Below, in pieces: positions 44,135 through 54,409 of a stretch of 64,000 nt of DNA; within the stretch, counting starts at the first letter, position 1, and each line of letters starts with the position of its first letter. Both the position numbers and the translations under genes were made by a program. The notes beneath the pieces are model-generated. The model was not told the DNA's origin, searched no databases, and saw only the letters and a program-made list of their open reading frames with translations. Source of the stretch: Deltaproteobacteria bacterium (GTDB lineage Bacteria > Desulfobacterota > Binatia > UBA1149 > SPBQ01); contig JAJCZM010000058.1 of NCBI GenBank assembly GCA_029262375.1, positions 62,001 through 126,000 on the forward strand, read 5' to 3'.

Positions 44135-45343
44135 CTACGCCTGCTTGTACTTGCGCAGCTCCAGTCGCCCAACCTGATCGGTATGGACCTCATCGGGTCC
44201 GTCGGCAAGCCGAAGCGTGCGTACATTGGCCCAAGCCTCCGCCAGCGTGAAGTCGCCTGAGACACCGGCACCGCCGAAGGTCTGTATCGCTCTGTCGAGG
44301 ACCCTCAAGGCCATGTTCGGTGCGACCACCTTGATTTGCGCAATCTCTGAACGCGCGTCCTTGTTGCCTACCGTATCCATCATGTAGGCGGCTTTGAGCG
44401 TTAGCAGACGCGCTTGCTCGATCTCCATTCGCGAGTGCCCGATGTTGTGTTTCGTGATCCCCATGTCGGCTAGCGGGCGGCCGAAGGCCTCACGCGACAG
44501 TGCGCGGCGGCACAGGGCTTCCAGCGCCCGCTCCGCGGCGCCGATACATCGCATGCAATGATGAATACGCCCCGGACCGAGACGTCCCTGCGCGATCTCG
44601 AAACCTCGGCCTTCCCCAAGCAGTATGTTTTCTTTCGGCACGCGAACGTCTTTGAATTCAACCTCGGCATGCCCGTGCGGCGCATCGTCGTAGCCGAACA
44701 CGCTCAGCATGCGCTTGATGTTCACACCGGGCGTATCCATCGGGACAAGCACCATCGACTGCTGCAGATACTTGTGCGCGGTGGGGTCGGTCTTACCCAT
44801 CAAAATCGCAACCTTGCATCTGGGATCACCGGCACCGGATGTCCACCATTTGGTACCGTTGATCAGGTAATCGTCGCCGTCCGCCTCGATCCTGCACTGG
44901 ATGTTGGTTGCATCGGACGACGCAACAGCAGGCTCCGTCATCGCGAAAGCGGAGCGGATCTCGCCGGCGAGCAGAGGCTCCAGCCATTGTTTCTTGTGCT
45001 CCTCGCTCCCGTAACGGACCAGCACTTCCATGTTTCCCGTATCGGGCGCAGAGCAATTGAAGACCTCGGATGCGAAACGCGAGCGCCCCATCAGTTCGGC
45101 CAGCGGCGCGTACTCGAGGTTCGTAAGACCGGCACCCTGCTGACTTTCGGGTAAGAAAAGATTCCAGAGCCCCTCACCACGCGCACGCTCCTTGAGCTCC
45201 TCGAGAAGCGGCAGCACCTTCCAACGATCGCCTTCGTTGAGCTGCGCGACCAGTTCCGGCTCGGCGGGATGAACATGCTTGTCCATGAATGCGATGATCC
45301 GCTGGCGAAACTCTTCCGTCTTCTTCGAGTATCCGAAATCCAT
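44135..45343 (-). CDS. Acyl-CoA dehydrogenase (ACAD10/11-like)
   Basis: The 402-residue flavoprotein starts at ATG 45343, with the strong AAAGGAGG Shine-Dalgarno. It carries [14 protein letters not shown] (flavin motif), [10 protein letters not shown] and [11 protein letters not shown], the C-terminal motif of the ACAD10/11-like group that lacks the classic C-terminal catalytic Glu. Such enzymes act with APH-family kinases in 4-hydroxyacyl-CoA breakdown. The APH-type gene at 34768 is a possible partner, though 9 kb away. A TATATATA-rich stretch lies just upstream. Confidence 0.87.
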   Translation of the reverse strand: MDFGYSKKTEEFRQRIIAFMDKHVHPAEPELVAQLNEGDRWKVLPLLEELKERARGEGLWNLFLPESQQGAGLTNLEYAPLAELMGRSRFASEVFNCSAPDTGNMEVLVRYGSEEHKKQWLEPLLAGEIRSAFAMTEPAVASSDATNIQCRIEADGDDYLINGTKWWTSGAGDPRCKVAILMGKTDPTAHKYLQQSMVLVPMDTPGVNIKRMLSVFGYDDAPHGHAEVEFKDVRVPKENILLGEGRGFEIAQGRLGPGRIHHCMRCIGAAERALEALCRRALSREAFGRPLADMGITKHNIGHSRMEIEQARLLTLKAAYMMDTVGNKDARSEIAQIKVVAPNMALRVLDRAIQTFGGAGVSGDFTLAEAWANVRTLRLADGPDEVHTDQVGRLELRKYKQA

Positions 45344-45635
45344 GATGCCTCCTTTATATATACGAGAACGCACGCCGCATGGGCGCGAGCGCGCCCCTCA
45401 GACGCACGGACCATAGCCGCGGTCGTCGTTCGTCACAAAGCCGCGACGTAGCGTCACCGTTACCTCGATACCGGCCGTACAAATCCGACGCGGGAAATCC
45501 CGCAAACAGCGTTCACGTATACCCAGATCCCCTGAGACATCGTCAGATGCGTTGTCATCTGCGTGCGCGACCGCTGCGCGCTACGCGCCGTAGTTGATGG
45601 CACCTCACTTGCAAGCGTAATGCTCGGCTTCCTCT
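45344..45635. other. Divergent intergenic region
   Basis: About 290 bp separate the ACAD10/11-like gene from the binding-protein operon. Next to the ACAD start a TATATATA stretch at about 45355 may be part of its promoter. No gene was found. Confidence 0.4.
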
Positions 45636-46472
45636 ATGAGACGTGTCCTATTCATATGTGCGCTGGCTCTGGCTATGAGCACCTTCTCGTCTTCGGCGCA
45701 CGCCGGCGACGAGACGCTGTACTTCTATAGCCCGGAGTTCGGCCCCAGCAACCTCAGCGTACTCACCGAGGCCGTAGACAAGTTCTTCGACCAGACGGGC
45801 GTAGCCATTCAGTTCCAACCATTCGCCCGCTTGGCCGACTTCCGACGAGAGATCGAAGCGAACCCGCCTACTTTTGTGATTGCGCCCGAGTGGGTCACCA
45901 AACGTGAGTGCATCGACCGTCGTCTCACGGCGATCGTGCAACCGACTCGCAGCGGCCTCACTTCAGGTCGACGCGCGTTGATGGCCGGGCCTTCCGTACA
46001 ATCGGCGCAGCAGATCGAGAACGGATCGGTCGCCGCCGCGGTCGCCGATACAGGCAGCGGTCCCGAGGATGTCTCCATGGGGCGCTTCCGCCTGGACCAC
46101 CCCAGCGTCAACGTCATTCCCGTTCCGAAGGACATCGACGCGCTACTGGCCGTCGGATTCGGGCAGGTGGATGCCGCCTTCGTATCGCTCGCACAGTTCG
46201 AGATGCTCGAACGTGTGAATCCGAACCTGACCGCCAATCTGCATGAAATCGGCTACTCGCAGGAGAGTCCGTTTCCGCGGCTCTACTCAACCGAACGCGC
46301 AAGCGCGGCATCCGTCGACGCCATCACCGATGCGTTCGGCCGTATCCGCGAAACACCAGGCAGGCGAATGTTCTCAATACTCGGATTCGACGACGCGCGG
46401 ATTCTGTCGGGATCCGAACGTACGACAATCTCAGCAGCCTCGGGCTGCAGCTTTGAGGGAGGTGCTCAGTGA
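45636..46472 (+). CDS. Periplasmic binding protein (PhnD/type 2 PBP-like)
   Basis: The 278-residue exported protein has a signal peptide ending AHAG. It shows a two-lobe solute-binding pattern (YFYSPEFGPSNLSVLTEAVDKFF at the start, VDAAFVSLAQFEML later) as in phosphate/phosphonate and related receptors. The ligand is unknown. The next binding-protein gene starts inside its stop (GTGA overlap), so expression is coupled. No ABC permease or ATPase follows. Confidence 0.7.
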   Translation: MRRVLFICALALAMSTFSSSAHAGDETLYFYSPEFGPSNLSVLTEAVDKFFDQTGVAIQFQPFARLADFRREIEANPPTFVIAPEWVTKRECIDRRLTAIVQPTRSGLTSGRRALMAGPSVQSAQQIENGSVAAAVADTGSGPEDVSMGRFRLDHPSVNVIPVPKDIDALLAVGFGQVDAAFVSLAQFEMLERVNPNLTANLHEIGYSQESPFPRLYSTERASAASVDAITDAFGRIRETPGRRMFSILGFDDARILSGSERTTISAASGCSFEGGAQ

Positions 46473-47398
46473 TCAACACCGTCTCTCGGCACTCACTGAT
46501 TCCCGCCCTCGCCTGCCTGATTGCGGCACTCGCAGTCGCGGCCCCAGTAGAAGCGAAAATCCTGGTGGTCAAGAGCGACTCGCTGCCTCAGTACGAAGCG
46601 CCCATATCGACGTTCAAGGCCGCCATCGGCGAAGACGTCATCGTTCTCGACATCGAGGGCTCGCGTGAAACGGGCGAGCGTCTGCTGCGCGCCTCAGCTG
46701 CCGACGGAAAAGTGAACGGCATCTTCGCTCTGGGAACGCAGGCGGCCTATCTCAGCAAGGCGGTATTGCCCAGCGTACCGATGAGCTTCGCCATGGTTTT
46801 GAACTGGGAGCGCTACGAGTTTGCGCAGCCGACAACCGGCGTGTCCGTCGAAATCCCGGTAGACATACTATTCACTCGATTCCGGCTGCTCCTTCCCGAA
46901 ACGAAACGAATCGGATTGATCTACTCCGACAAGATCTCTGAGCAAACACTCGTGACCGCTCGGAAGGCCGCCGCGACCCTCGGCGTAGGACTCGTCGAGG
47001 AGAAGGTTCAACACGGCGGTGACGTGGTCGGCGCGTTTCGACGCATTCGTCGCTCGGTGGACGCGCTGTGGATTCCGACGGATCCGGTCGTCGTCACCCG
47101 AGACAATTTCAAATACTTGAGCGACCGATGCAGAAAAGACGGCATCGCGTTTCTCGCCTTCTCAGAGAACTTCGTGCGTGCCGGCGCCCTGCTTTCGATC
47201 TCGCCGGACTACGCAACGATGGGCTCGCAAGCCGCCGTGCTCCTACAACGTGCGATGAGCACTCCGTCTTCGCCGCCCGCTGTGCAAGCCCCTCTCGGCA
47301 GCACGCTGGTCATCAACTCGAAAGTTGCCGACGAGATCGGAATCGATTTGAATGCCGGCGTCCTCGGCATGGCCGACCTCGTTGTCGGAAGCGACTGA
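46469..47398 (+). CDS. ABC_sub_bind-family periplasmic protein (paralogue 1)
   Basis: The 309-residue protein has a signal peptide ending VEAK and a fold of the PF04392 ABC_sub_bind type: ILVVKSDSLPQYE, IFALGTQAAYLSKAVLP, RIGLIYSDKISEQ, AFSENFVRAGALLS. GTG 46469 overlaps the preceding stop. It is clearly homologous to the gene at 47581 (shared FSENFVRAGALxS, YATMGxQAAxLLxR). Such proteins bind amino acids or other small molecules in uptake or sensing. Confidence 0.83.
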   Translation: MINTVSRHSLIPALACLIAALAVAAPVEAKILVVKSDSLPQYEAPISTFKAAIGEDVIVLDIEGSRETGERLLRASAADGKVNGIFALGTQAAYLSKAVLPSVPMSFAMVLNWERYEFAQPTTGVSVEIPVDILFTRFRLLLPETKRIGLIYSDKISEQTLVTARKAAATLGVGLVEEKVQHGGDVVGAFRRIRRSVDALWIPTDPVVVTRDNFKYLSDRCRKDGIAFLAFSENFVRAGALLSISPDYATMGSQAAVLLQRAMSTPSSPPAVQAPLGSTLVINSKVADEIGIDLNAGVLGMADLVVGSD

Positions 47399-47580
47399 GT
47401 AGTCCCCCTCGTCGCCCGCACGGGCGACCCGCTACCGCGTACCCTACTGAACAATTGCGTACGTACGCGTCGTCATGACGGCGACGTCAAGAGGATAAAT
47501 GCCTGAAATCTTTGACGGATTTCGAACGGCTCTATTGGTTCGGTTCTTGCTTCTACACGGCGGGATCCGTGTATCTATTG

Positions 47581-48552
47581 ATGAACTGCGTCAAAAACAT
47601 CCTCGTAACCGCCGCCTTGCTCACGGCTGCAGCATTAGCGAACCCTGTACCGGCCGCGGCGCAGTCACCCGTGCGACCACTGCGCGTGCTGATTGTGGAG
47701 AGTGAGAAGCTCCCCCAGTACTCGGCTGCAGTCGAAGCCTTCGAAGCCACGTCGAACGCTGCAACCGTTCTCGTGCGCGTAGACGACCCAATCGCAAAAG
47801 CCCGTAAGAAGATTAGACAGGCCGCCGCAGTTGCCGCACCCGATGCAGTCTTCGCACTCGGCACACAAGCCGCGGTACTCGCGAAGGCGGAGCTCCCGAA
47901 CGTGCCGCTCGTGTTCGCCATGGTGCTCGACCCTAGTCGTCACGGGCTAGACGGACCCAACACCGCCGGCGTGGCCCTGCAGATGCCCGTCGACGACCTG
48001 CTGACACGCTACAAGCTGATGCTGCCGCATCTGCGACGTATCGGCCTGATCTACAGTAGCGCAATGAGTGAGGACTTTATCGACGGCGCACGCCGTGCGG
48101 CCGAGCGTATCGGTGTAGAACTCTTCGAAGAATCAGTGACCGCACCCGACCAGGTTGCCGGTGCATATCGCCGACTGCGTCGCGACATCGACGCGGTGTG
48201 GATGATTCCTGACTCCGGCGTCGTCACCCGAGATAACTTTGCATACTTGGCGCACCGTACGCGCAACGATGAGATCGCCTTCCTGGCGTTTTCGGAGAAC
48301 TTCGTCCGCGCCGGAGCCTTGATGAGTGTCACGCCCAACTACGCGACCATGGGCACGCAAGCAGCGGCCCTACTCGGACGCCTTCTGCGCGACCACGCAA
48401 CGCACCTCATCGTTCAGAACCCGCTCGGTTCGCGGTTGGTGGTCAATGCAGCCACCGCACGCGCCGTCGGCGTTAGTCTGGACGCAACGATTTTGACTAT
48501 GGCCGACGCTGTCTTCGACTCCTCGAGTTCGGCTGGAGGTAGATGGAGATGA
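47581..48552 (+). CDS. ABC_sub_bind-family periplasmic protein (paralogue 2)
   Basis: The 323-residue product starts at ATG 47581, placing the signal peptide (ending PAAAQ) at the N-terminus; an in-frame TTG at 47512 would precede it. Homology with the adjacent paralogue includes FALGTQAAVLAKAELPNVPLVFAMV and AFSENFVRAGALMS. The 3' end overlaps the start of the TonB-dependent receptor. Two diverged copies suggest a ligand set rather than one substrate. Confidence 0.83.
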   Translation: MNCVKNILVTAALLTAAALANPVPAAAQSPVRPLRVLIVESEKLPQYSAAVEAFEATSNAATVLVRVDDPIAKARKKIRQAAAVAAPDAVFALGTQAAVLAKAELPNVPLVFAMVLDPSRHGLDGPNTAGVALQMPVDDLLTRYKLMLPHLRRIGLIYSSAMSEDFIDGARRAAERIGVELFEESVTAPDQVAGAYRRLRRDIDAVWMIPDSGVVTRDNFAYLAHRTRNDEIAFLAFSENFVRAGALMSVTPNYATMGTQAAALLGRLLRDHATHLIVQNPLGSRLVVNAATARAVGVSLDATILTMADAVFDSSSSAGGRWR

Positions 48553-50630
48553 GTCTGAATATGCTCAGGGCAATTTCGACCGCAGCGGCCGTCGTCCTAT
48601 TGATAGCCGCGGTACCGGCGGCAGCGGAAGATCCTTTCGATGCTCACGAGAATGTCGAAGATTTCGCGGCCGAACTCGAGTTTTTCAAGGTGGAATCCGA
48701 TGTAGTCACCTCGGTATCGCGCAATCCTGAATCTCTATGGGGCGCAGCGGCATCGGTTTACGTAGTCTCTTCTGAAGACATCCGGAAGTCAGGCGCGCAG
48801 ACGATTCCTGAAGCCTTACGCATGGTCCCGGGCCTGGATGTAGCCGCGGTCGATCGCAATACCTACGCCGTCTCGGCGCGCGGCTTCAACAATACCTTCG
48901 CCGACAAGATGCTGGTGCTGCTGGACGGACGCCCGATCTACACGCCCGAATTCGGCGGCGTGTTCTGGAATCAGTGGAATACCTTCCTCCCCGACATTGA
49001 GCGCATCGAAGTCATTCGTGGGCCCGGCGGTACACTTTGGGGCTCGAACGCAGTCAACGGCGTGATCAACATCATCACCAAGAGTTCTGAAGACACGCAT
49101 GGCGCGCTGCTACGCGCGTCAGGCGGCGACAATTCGCAGTACTCGGTCGAAGCCCGCTGGGGCGGTGAAATAGATCATTTCAACTACCGCGCATACGCGG
49201 GCCAATCGAGCACCGACGGTTACGGTGGAGGCGGCGGCGACGCGGTCTTCGACGAACATGACGAAACACGCGCGGGCTATCGCTTCGACTGGGACATCGG
49301 TGAAGGATTGGTCCTGTCCGGCTCCGGCGAGTTCTTCAATGGCCGCCACGGCAGCACGAACTTCGCGCCGATTAGCCTCGATCCAGTGATCGGCTTTCCA
49401 GTAGACGGCCCGGACAAGGTCAAGACGGACTTGTACTCAGGAGTCGTGCGCCTCGCGAAGGATTTCGCATCGGGCTCGCACGCGTACGTGCAAGCCGGCT
49501 TCACTTACGCCGACCGCACGCTTCCTTACCTATCCTTCGGTACCGACATACTCACGTCGCAACGAAGTAGCGCAGACATTGAATTCGCGCATAACTTCCG
49601 GGCTTTCGACAATCACATGATCACATGGGGTCTGACCTACCATCGCACCAGCATGGATATCGAGGACAGCCCGATCATCCGTTTCAATTTCAACAACAGC
49701 GACGACGAGATCCTCGATCTCGCGAGCGGCTTCATTCAGGACCAGGTGAAACTCTGGGATGGTGGAGAACTCACGCTCGGAACCAAACTCGAGTGGAACA
49801 CGTTTACCGGATGGAACGTACAGCCATCGATCCGACTGGCACACCGATTCAATGATGAAACGACGGTATGGGGCTCGGTCGCACGCGCGGTGAACATTCC
49901 CTCCTTCGGTGAGAACTTCGTGAGCGTGACGGGACCGCCCGACACGACGACGATGCCCGGACTGACCTTCGTTCCGCTGTTTAATGGCAGCGAATCGGTC
50001 GACGACACTTCTCTCATCGCCTACGAATTGGGTGCTCGCCATCGTCTCAACGAGCGGGCGAACTTAGACGTGTCGCTTTTCTACAACGACTATCAAGACG
50101 TCGCAGGCTTCAGCGGCTCACGTATGAGCGCGCCGATCCCGCATCCGAGCGATCCGACGCGCTTCACTATCATTACCTCCGTGGACAACGATCACGATGC
50201 GTACGGATACGGTGCCGAAGCCGTCCTCGACATCACGGTGAACGACCGCGTGCGTGCCGAGCTGAATGGCTCTTGGCAGACGCTCAAACACCTGGGCAAT
50301 CGCAATCCGCAAATCCCGGAATTCAAGATCAACTTCCGGCCGGAGTTCGACCTTACAGACACGCTACAGTTCGTTCCGTCGCTGCACTGGGTTGACGACG
50401 TCGATACGCCGGCGCCCTTCTTGCCGACGACGAGTTCGACCGTGGTGGACAGCTATGTCCGCGTAGACGCCGCGGTCCATTGGGCGCCGCACGAGAATCT
50501 TCCGACGGTTAGTTTCGTCGGACAGAACCTCACCGATGGAGCACACCTGGAGGCAGTCGATCAGCTGGTTCGACCGTTCCCGGTCGAGGTGACGCGAAGC
50601 TGGTATTTGCGGATCACGCAGGAGTTCTGA
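48549..50630 (+). CDS. TonB-dependent outer-membrane receptor
   Basis: The 693-residue protein has a signal peptide (ending PAAAE) and a plug domain at about 50-165 (VYVVSSEDIRKSG; LDGRPIYTP; RIEVIRGPGGTLWGSNAVNG). A 22-strand barrel is expected from the long remainder, ending in aromatic SWYLRITQEF. It imports a ligand with TonB energy or acts as a receptor. ATG 48549 is chosen because GGAGGT lies 8 bp upstream; ATG 48543 would place it only 2 bp away. It overlaps the binding protein and precedes a histidine kinase by 32 bp. Confidence 0.88.
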   Translation: MSLNMLRAISTAAAVVLLIAAVPAAAEDPFDAHENVEDFAAELEFFKVESDVVTSVSRNPESLWGAAASVYVVSSEDIRKSGAQTIPEALRMVPGLDVAAVDRNTYAVSARGFNNTFADKMLVLLDGRPIYTPEFGGVFWNQWNTFLPDIERIEVIRGPGGTLWGSNAVNGVINIITKSSEDTHGALLRASGGDNSQYSVEARWGGEIDHFNYRAYAGQSSTDGYGGGGGDAVFDEHDETRAGYRFDWDIGEGLVLSGSGEFFNGRHGSTNFAPISLDPVIGFPVDGPDKVKTDLYSGVVRLAKDFASGSHAYVQAGFTYADRTLPYLSFGTDILTSQRSSADIEFAHNFRAFDNHMITWGLTYHRTSMDIEDSPIIRFNFNNSDDEILDLASGFIQDQVKLWDGGELTLGTKLEWNTFTGWNVQPSIRLAHRFNDETTVWGSVARAVNIPSFGENFVSVTGPPDTTTMPGLTFVPLFNGSESVDDTSLIAYELGARHRLNERANLDVSLFYNDYQDVAGFSGSRMSAPIPHPSDPTRFTIITSVDNDHDAYGYGAEAVLDITVNDRVRAELNGSWQTLKHLGNRNPQIPEFKINFRPEFDLTDTLQFVPSLHWVDDVDTPAPFLPTTSSTVVDSYVRVDAAVHWAPHENLPTVSFVGQNLTDGAHLEAVDQLVRPFPVEVTRSWYLRITQEF

Positions 50631-50662
50631 GCAGCGCCACCCGCCGGCTTACATAAGCAACA

Positions 50663-52420
50663 ATGGATCGAAACCTTCAAGAGAACGTCGCCTCACGCGT
50701 AGGCCACTTCGGACTACACCTGAAACTGGTGTTGGCCGGAACGATTACGACGTTTCTCGGAATCGCGCTGGTGTCGGGCTTCCTGACGTATCGCCAGGCG
50801 ACGGTACTACACTCGGAGATCCAGCGATCCACCCAGCAACTTCGCGAGGCCACAGTCGAGCGCGGCAGGCAGCTGGCCGAGAGCATGAGCGCGAGCATGG
50901 AAAATGCGATCGCCGGCTACAACTTCAATTTCGTTTCGGAGTCGATCCAATCGGTCCAAGAGCGCACGACTGGACTCGCTTACGGATTCGTCACCAATAG
51001 TGCTGGAAGCATCATCGTCCATACCGATGCCGAACTGGTCGGTGGCTCGCGCAGCGAACTGAGCGGAAGCCTTCCGGAAGGCGTGATCCAAACAGAGCGC
51101 GGCAGCCGGATCGTAGAGGTCCTACACCCGATAGCTGTGGGCGGATCGCCATGGGGCACGCTGGTTCTTGCCTACGATCTGACGTCGGTAGATGAACAGG
51201 CGGCGGCCGCAATGTTGCGCGGACGGGCGGTCATGCTGCGTTCGACGTCTGTCGCAGTAACGTTCGCCACAATCGTGAGTCTCTTCGGCATCACGGTCTC
51301 CGTGCTGCTGAGCCGGCGACTTCTGCGTCCCGTCCTCGGACTCGCGCACGACGCATCTGCAATCGCGTCGGGTGATCTCGACCAAGAAGTTCGTGCAATC
51401 AATTCGCAAGACGAGATCGGCTTTCTCGCGCGCCAATTCGAACAGATGCGTCAGGCGATCAAAGACAACATCAGCGAGTTGATCGTCGCCAAAGAACGCG
51501 CGGAAAGCGCGACGCGAGAAGAGAAACGCTTGCGGGCGCAGATCGAAGAGCACTCAAAACTACTCGAGCTCAAGGTCCAGGAGCGCACCGCTGAGCTACA
51601 GGCGATCAACGCCCGCCTCACAGAAAACGATCGGCTCAAGACGGAATTCCTGAGTAACGTCTCGCACGAGCTACGCAGTCCGTTGGCGGCGATTTCGTCG
51701 GCGGCGAAGATAGTCGGCAAATACGGCGATGAGAACAAGCGTACCGGCCAGAAGTTCAGCGACGTCATCCAGACCGAAGCGGGAAGACTCGGCCGCTTGA
51801 TCAACGACCTGCTCGACCTCGCCAAGATCGAAGCAGGCCGTGTCGAATGGAACATCGAACGCATCGACGATCCGTTCGATGAGCTCCTCGCCCATGTCGC
51901 CACGACGTTCCGACCGCTGAGCGAAGAGAAAAAGATCTCCCTCGAACTGGAAGCCGCGAGAAAACTCCCCGCGCTCGATTGCGACCGGGATCGTTTGATT
52001 CAAGTACTCACGAACCTCTGCAGCAACGCCATGAAGTTCACGCCGGAAGGCGGGAGCATCACGATCTCCGGCATACCCAAGACACGTGGCACGATGGAAG
52101 TACTGGAAGTTGCGGTTCAGGATACCGGCCAAGGCATCCCCGAAGAAGAACTCGAGAAGGTCTTCGACCGATTCCATCAGGTCAAAGCGAAGCGCGACCG
52201 CAATCGTGACGTCAATAAACCCAAGGGTACCGGACTCGGCCTCGCCATCTGCCGCGAGGTCGTGAACCATCACGGCGGCGAGATTTGGGCCGAAGCACCG
52301 GAAGGCGGCGGCGCCCGTATGGTCTTCTTCCTGCCGCTAGCCAGCGGGCCAAGACCGACCGAAGACGCCGAATCCGAGCCTACCCCGGACTCCGGCTCCC
52401 AGTCCGCCGCACCGGCGTAG
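50663..52420 (+). CDS. Membrane sensor histidine kinase (HAMP-containing)
   Basis: The 585-residue sensor has a first transmembrane helix at about 23-45 and an extracytoplasmic sensor region of about 150 residues. A second helix near 196-218 is followed by a HAMP linker (LLRPVLGLAHDASAIASGDL) and a coiled coil. The H-box is SHELRSPL; N-box, DTGQGIP and GTGLGLAI complete the kinase. The window contains no response regulator, so its partner is elsewhere. Position downstream of binding proteins and a TonB receptor suggests it senses the imported or bound ligand. Confidence 0.88.
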   Translation: MDRNLQENVASRVGHFGLHLKLVLAGTITTFLGIALVSGFLTYRQATVLHSEIQRSTQQLREATVERGRQLAESMSASMENAIAGYNFNFVSESIQSVQERTTGLAYGFVTNSAGSIIVHTDAELVGGSRSELSGSLPEGVIQTERGSRIVEVLHPIAVGGSPWGTLVLAYDLTSVDEQAAAAMLRGRAVMLRSTSVAVTFATIVSLFGITVSVLLSRRLLRPVLGLAHDASAIASGDLDQEVRAINSQDEIGFLARQFEQMRQAIKDNISELIVAKERAESATREEKRLRAQIEEHSKLLELKVQERTAELQAINARLTENDRLKTEFLSNVSHELRSPLAAISSAAKIVGKYGDENKRTGQKFSDVIQTEAGRLGRLINDLLDLAKIEAGRVEWNIERIDDPFDELLAHVATTFRPLSEEKKISLELEAARKLPALDCDRDRLIQVLTNLCSNAMKFTPEGGSITISGIPKTRGTMEVLEVAVQDTGQGIPEEELEKVFDRFHQVKAKRDRNRDVNKPKGTGLGLAICREVVNHHGGEIWAEAPEGGGARMVFFLPLASGPRPTEDAESEPTPDSGSQSAAPA

Positions 52421-52492
52421 GACCATCGCGATCACTGAGCGTTCCTGCAGGCGCGCTTTGACTGCCTGACTACCGGGTGCAACGGTAGATCC

Positions 52493-53524
52493 ATGGCGGA
52501 TGGTTTTGGAAACGGCAGTACACCCCCAAGTCCGGAGCGAATGCTCCAAGAAGCGATCGATCAGATGCGCGGGCGCATACCCAGCGGTATCGCCGGCCTA
52601 GCAGCTCTCGTACTGGCTAGCGTAATCTGGCTCGCAACCGGCTTCTATCAGGTCAATCCGAGCGAAATCGGGGTGGTCATGCGCTTCGGGAAAGTCGTAG
52701 CGACAACTCCACCCGGACTTCACTGGCGTATTCCATGGCCGGTTGAAGCCGTACTACGGCCACCGATTACACGCGTATTGAAGGCCGAGCTCGGCTTCCG
52801 CACCCTCGATCCGGGTCCGCCCGCCCGCTACCGGCCGGTGACCGAGGAATCTCGCATGATCACGCGCGACGGCAATATCGTCGAGCTGGACTTCGTGGTT
52901 CAGTACCGGATCAACGATCCGGTCGCCTACCTCTTCAATGTCCTCAACCCAGACGAAACGCTGAGGCATTCGGCTGAGTCGGCAATGCGAGAGGTCCTCG
53001 GACACTCCACCATCGACGCCGCACTCACGGAGGGCCGAATGGAGATCCAGACGGCCGCCCACGAGCTGATGCAGCAGACGCTGGACACGTACGAGTCGGG
53101 GCTCCAGGTCACAGCGGTGAAGCTGCAGGACGTCGTCCCGCCCGGGCCGGTTCAGGATGCGTTCAAGGACGTCATTAACGCAGAACAGGATCGTCAACGG
53201 ATGATCAACGAGGCCGAAGGGTTCGCGAACGACATTCTCCCCAAGGCCCGCGGCATGGCTGCACAGATGGTCAACGAAGCGCAGGGCTACGCGGAATCGA
53301 TGATCAAAGAAGCGGAGGGTGAGAGCCAACGATTCACGCTGCTGCGCGACGCTTACGTCAAGGCACCGAGCGTCACACGTACACGGTTGTATCTCGAGAC
53401 GATGGAAGCGATTTTGCCAGGCGTAGACAAGTACATCCTCGACAACAGTAAGGGCGGCACGAACCCACTCCCGCTCCTGCAGTTGCGACAACCCACGGCC
53501 GGCAAGGCAGAGGTGGCACCATGA
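52493..53524 (+). CDS. hflK: FtsH protease modulator HflK
   Basis: The 343-residue protein has one transmembrane helix near residue 35, then a SPFH/prohibitin domain (YQVNPSEIGVVMRFGKV; RDGNIVELDFVVQYRI) and an Ala/Glu-rich coiled coil (INEAEGFANDILPKARG). HflK-HflC form a large periplasm-facing cage around FtsH and regulate membrane-protein degradation. The stop overlaps the hflC start by 4 bp (ATGA), so translation is coupled. FtsH is not in this window. Confidence 0.93.
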   Translation: MADGFGNGSTPPSPERMLQEAIDQMRGRIPSGIAGLAALVLASVIWLATGFYQVNPSEIGVVMRFGKVVATTPPGLHWRIPWPVEAVLRPPITRVLKAELGFRTLDPGPPARYRPVTEESRMITRDGNIVELDFVVQYRINDPVAYLFNVLNPDETLRHSAESAMREVLGHSTIDAALTEGRMEIQTAAHELMQQTLDTYESGLQVTAVKLQDVVPPGPVQDAFKDVINAEQDRQRMINEAEGFANDILPKARGMAAQMVNEAQGYAESMIKEAEGESQRFTLLRDAYVKAPSVTRTRLYLETMEAILPGVDKYILDNSKGGTNPLPLLQLRQPTAGKAEVAP

Positions 53525-54378
53525 ATCGCGCGGTCTCTCTCGCAACAGCGCTCATCGTATCGATCGTCGCGACCTACATACTCGCCTGCTTCCAGGTGGG
53601 CGAATGGCAGCAAGGCGTCGTACTTCAGTTCGGTCGGCCCGTGCGCACGGTCGTAGAGCCGGGCCTGTACTTCAAGATTCCGTTCGTGCAGAACGTCGTA
53701 TACTTCGAGAAGCGGCTGCTCGAATACGACGCGTCGGCACGCGAACTCATCACGATCGACAAGCAGCAGTTGCTGGTCGACAACTACTCGCGCTGGCGGA
53801 TCATCGACCCGCTGAAGTTCTACCAAACGGTCTTCACCATCGAGGGCGCCCAGTCTCGGCTGGACGACATCATCTACTCGAACTTGCGCGAGGCCATCGG
53901 TCGCGGGACGCTGCGTGACGTCGTCTCGGGCGATCGCGAGGCTCTGATGTCGAAAGTCACCGCGACCTCGAACGAGCGCGCGGCTGCTTACGGAGTCGAA
54001 GTCATCGACGTTCGTATTAAACGTGCGGATCTTCCCGAAAAAAACGAGCAAAACGTCTTCTCACGCATGCGTACCGAGCGAGAACGACAGGCGCTAAAGT
54101 TTCGTGCCGAGGGCCAAGAGGAGGCACGTAAGATTCGGTCGACCTCCGAGAAAGAACGACAGATCTTGCTGGCGGAGGCGAACCGCACGGCAGAGATTGC
54201 CCGCGGTGAGGCCGATGCCAAGGCGGCGGCGATCTACGCGGCGGCCTACGAGCGCGACCCGGAATTCTACACCTTCGTTCGGACGTTGGAGGCGTATCGC
54301 AATACGCTCGGAGACCGAACGACTATCGTACTGGATCCGACCTCGGAATTCTTTGAGCTACTGAAATCTAGCCGCTAG
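53521..54378 (+). CDS. hflC: FtsH protease modulator HflC
   Basis: The 285-residue partner of HflK has an N-terminal transmembrane helix, an SPFH domain (QQGVVLQFGRPVRTVVEPGLYFKIPF; DNYSRWRIIDPLKFY) and a charged coiled coil (ERERQALKFRAEGQEEARKI), then YERDPEFYTF near the C-terminus. It inserts with HflK around FtsH in the inner membrane. The start overlaps the hflK stop, and a strong bidirectional terminator follows. Confidence 0.93.
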   Translation: MNRAVSLATALIVSIVATYILACFQVGEWQQGVVLQFGRPVRTVVEPGLYFKIPFVQNVVYFEKRLLEYDASARELITIDKQQLLVDNYSRWRIIDPLKFYQTVFTIEGAQSRLDDIIYSNLREAIGRGTLRDVVSGDREALMSKVTATSNERAAAYGVEVIDVRIKRADLPEKNEQNVFSRMRTERERQALKFRAEGQEEARKIRSTSEKERQILLAEANRTAEIARGEADAKAAAIYAAAYERDPEFYTFVRTLEAYRNTLGDRTTIVLDPTSEFFELLKSSR

Positions 54379-54409
54379 CGGAAAGCGGCCGAGACGGGCG
54401 CGCCCAACG

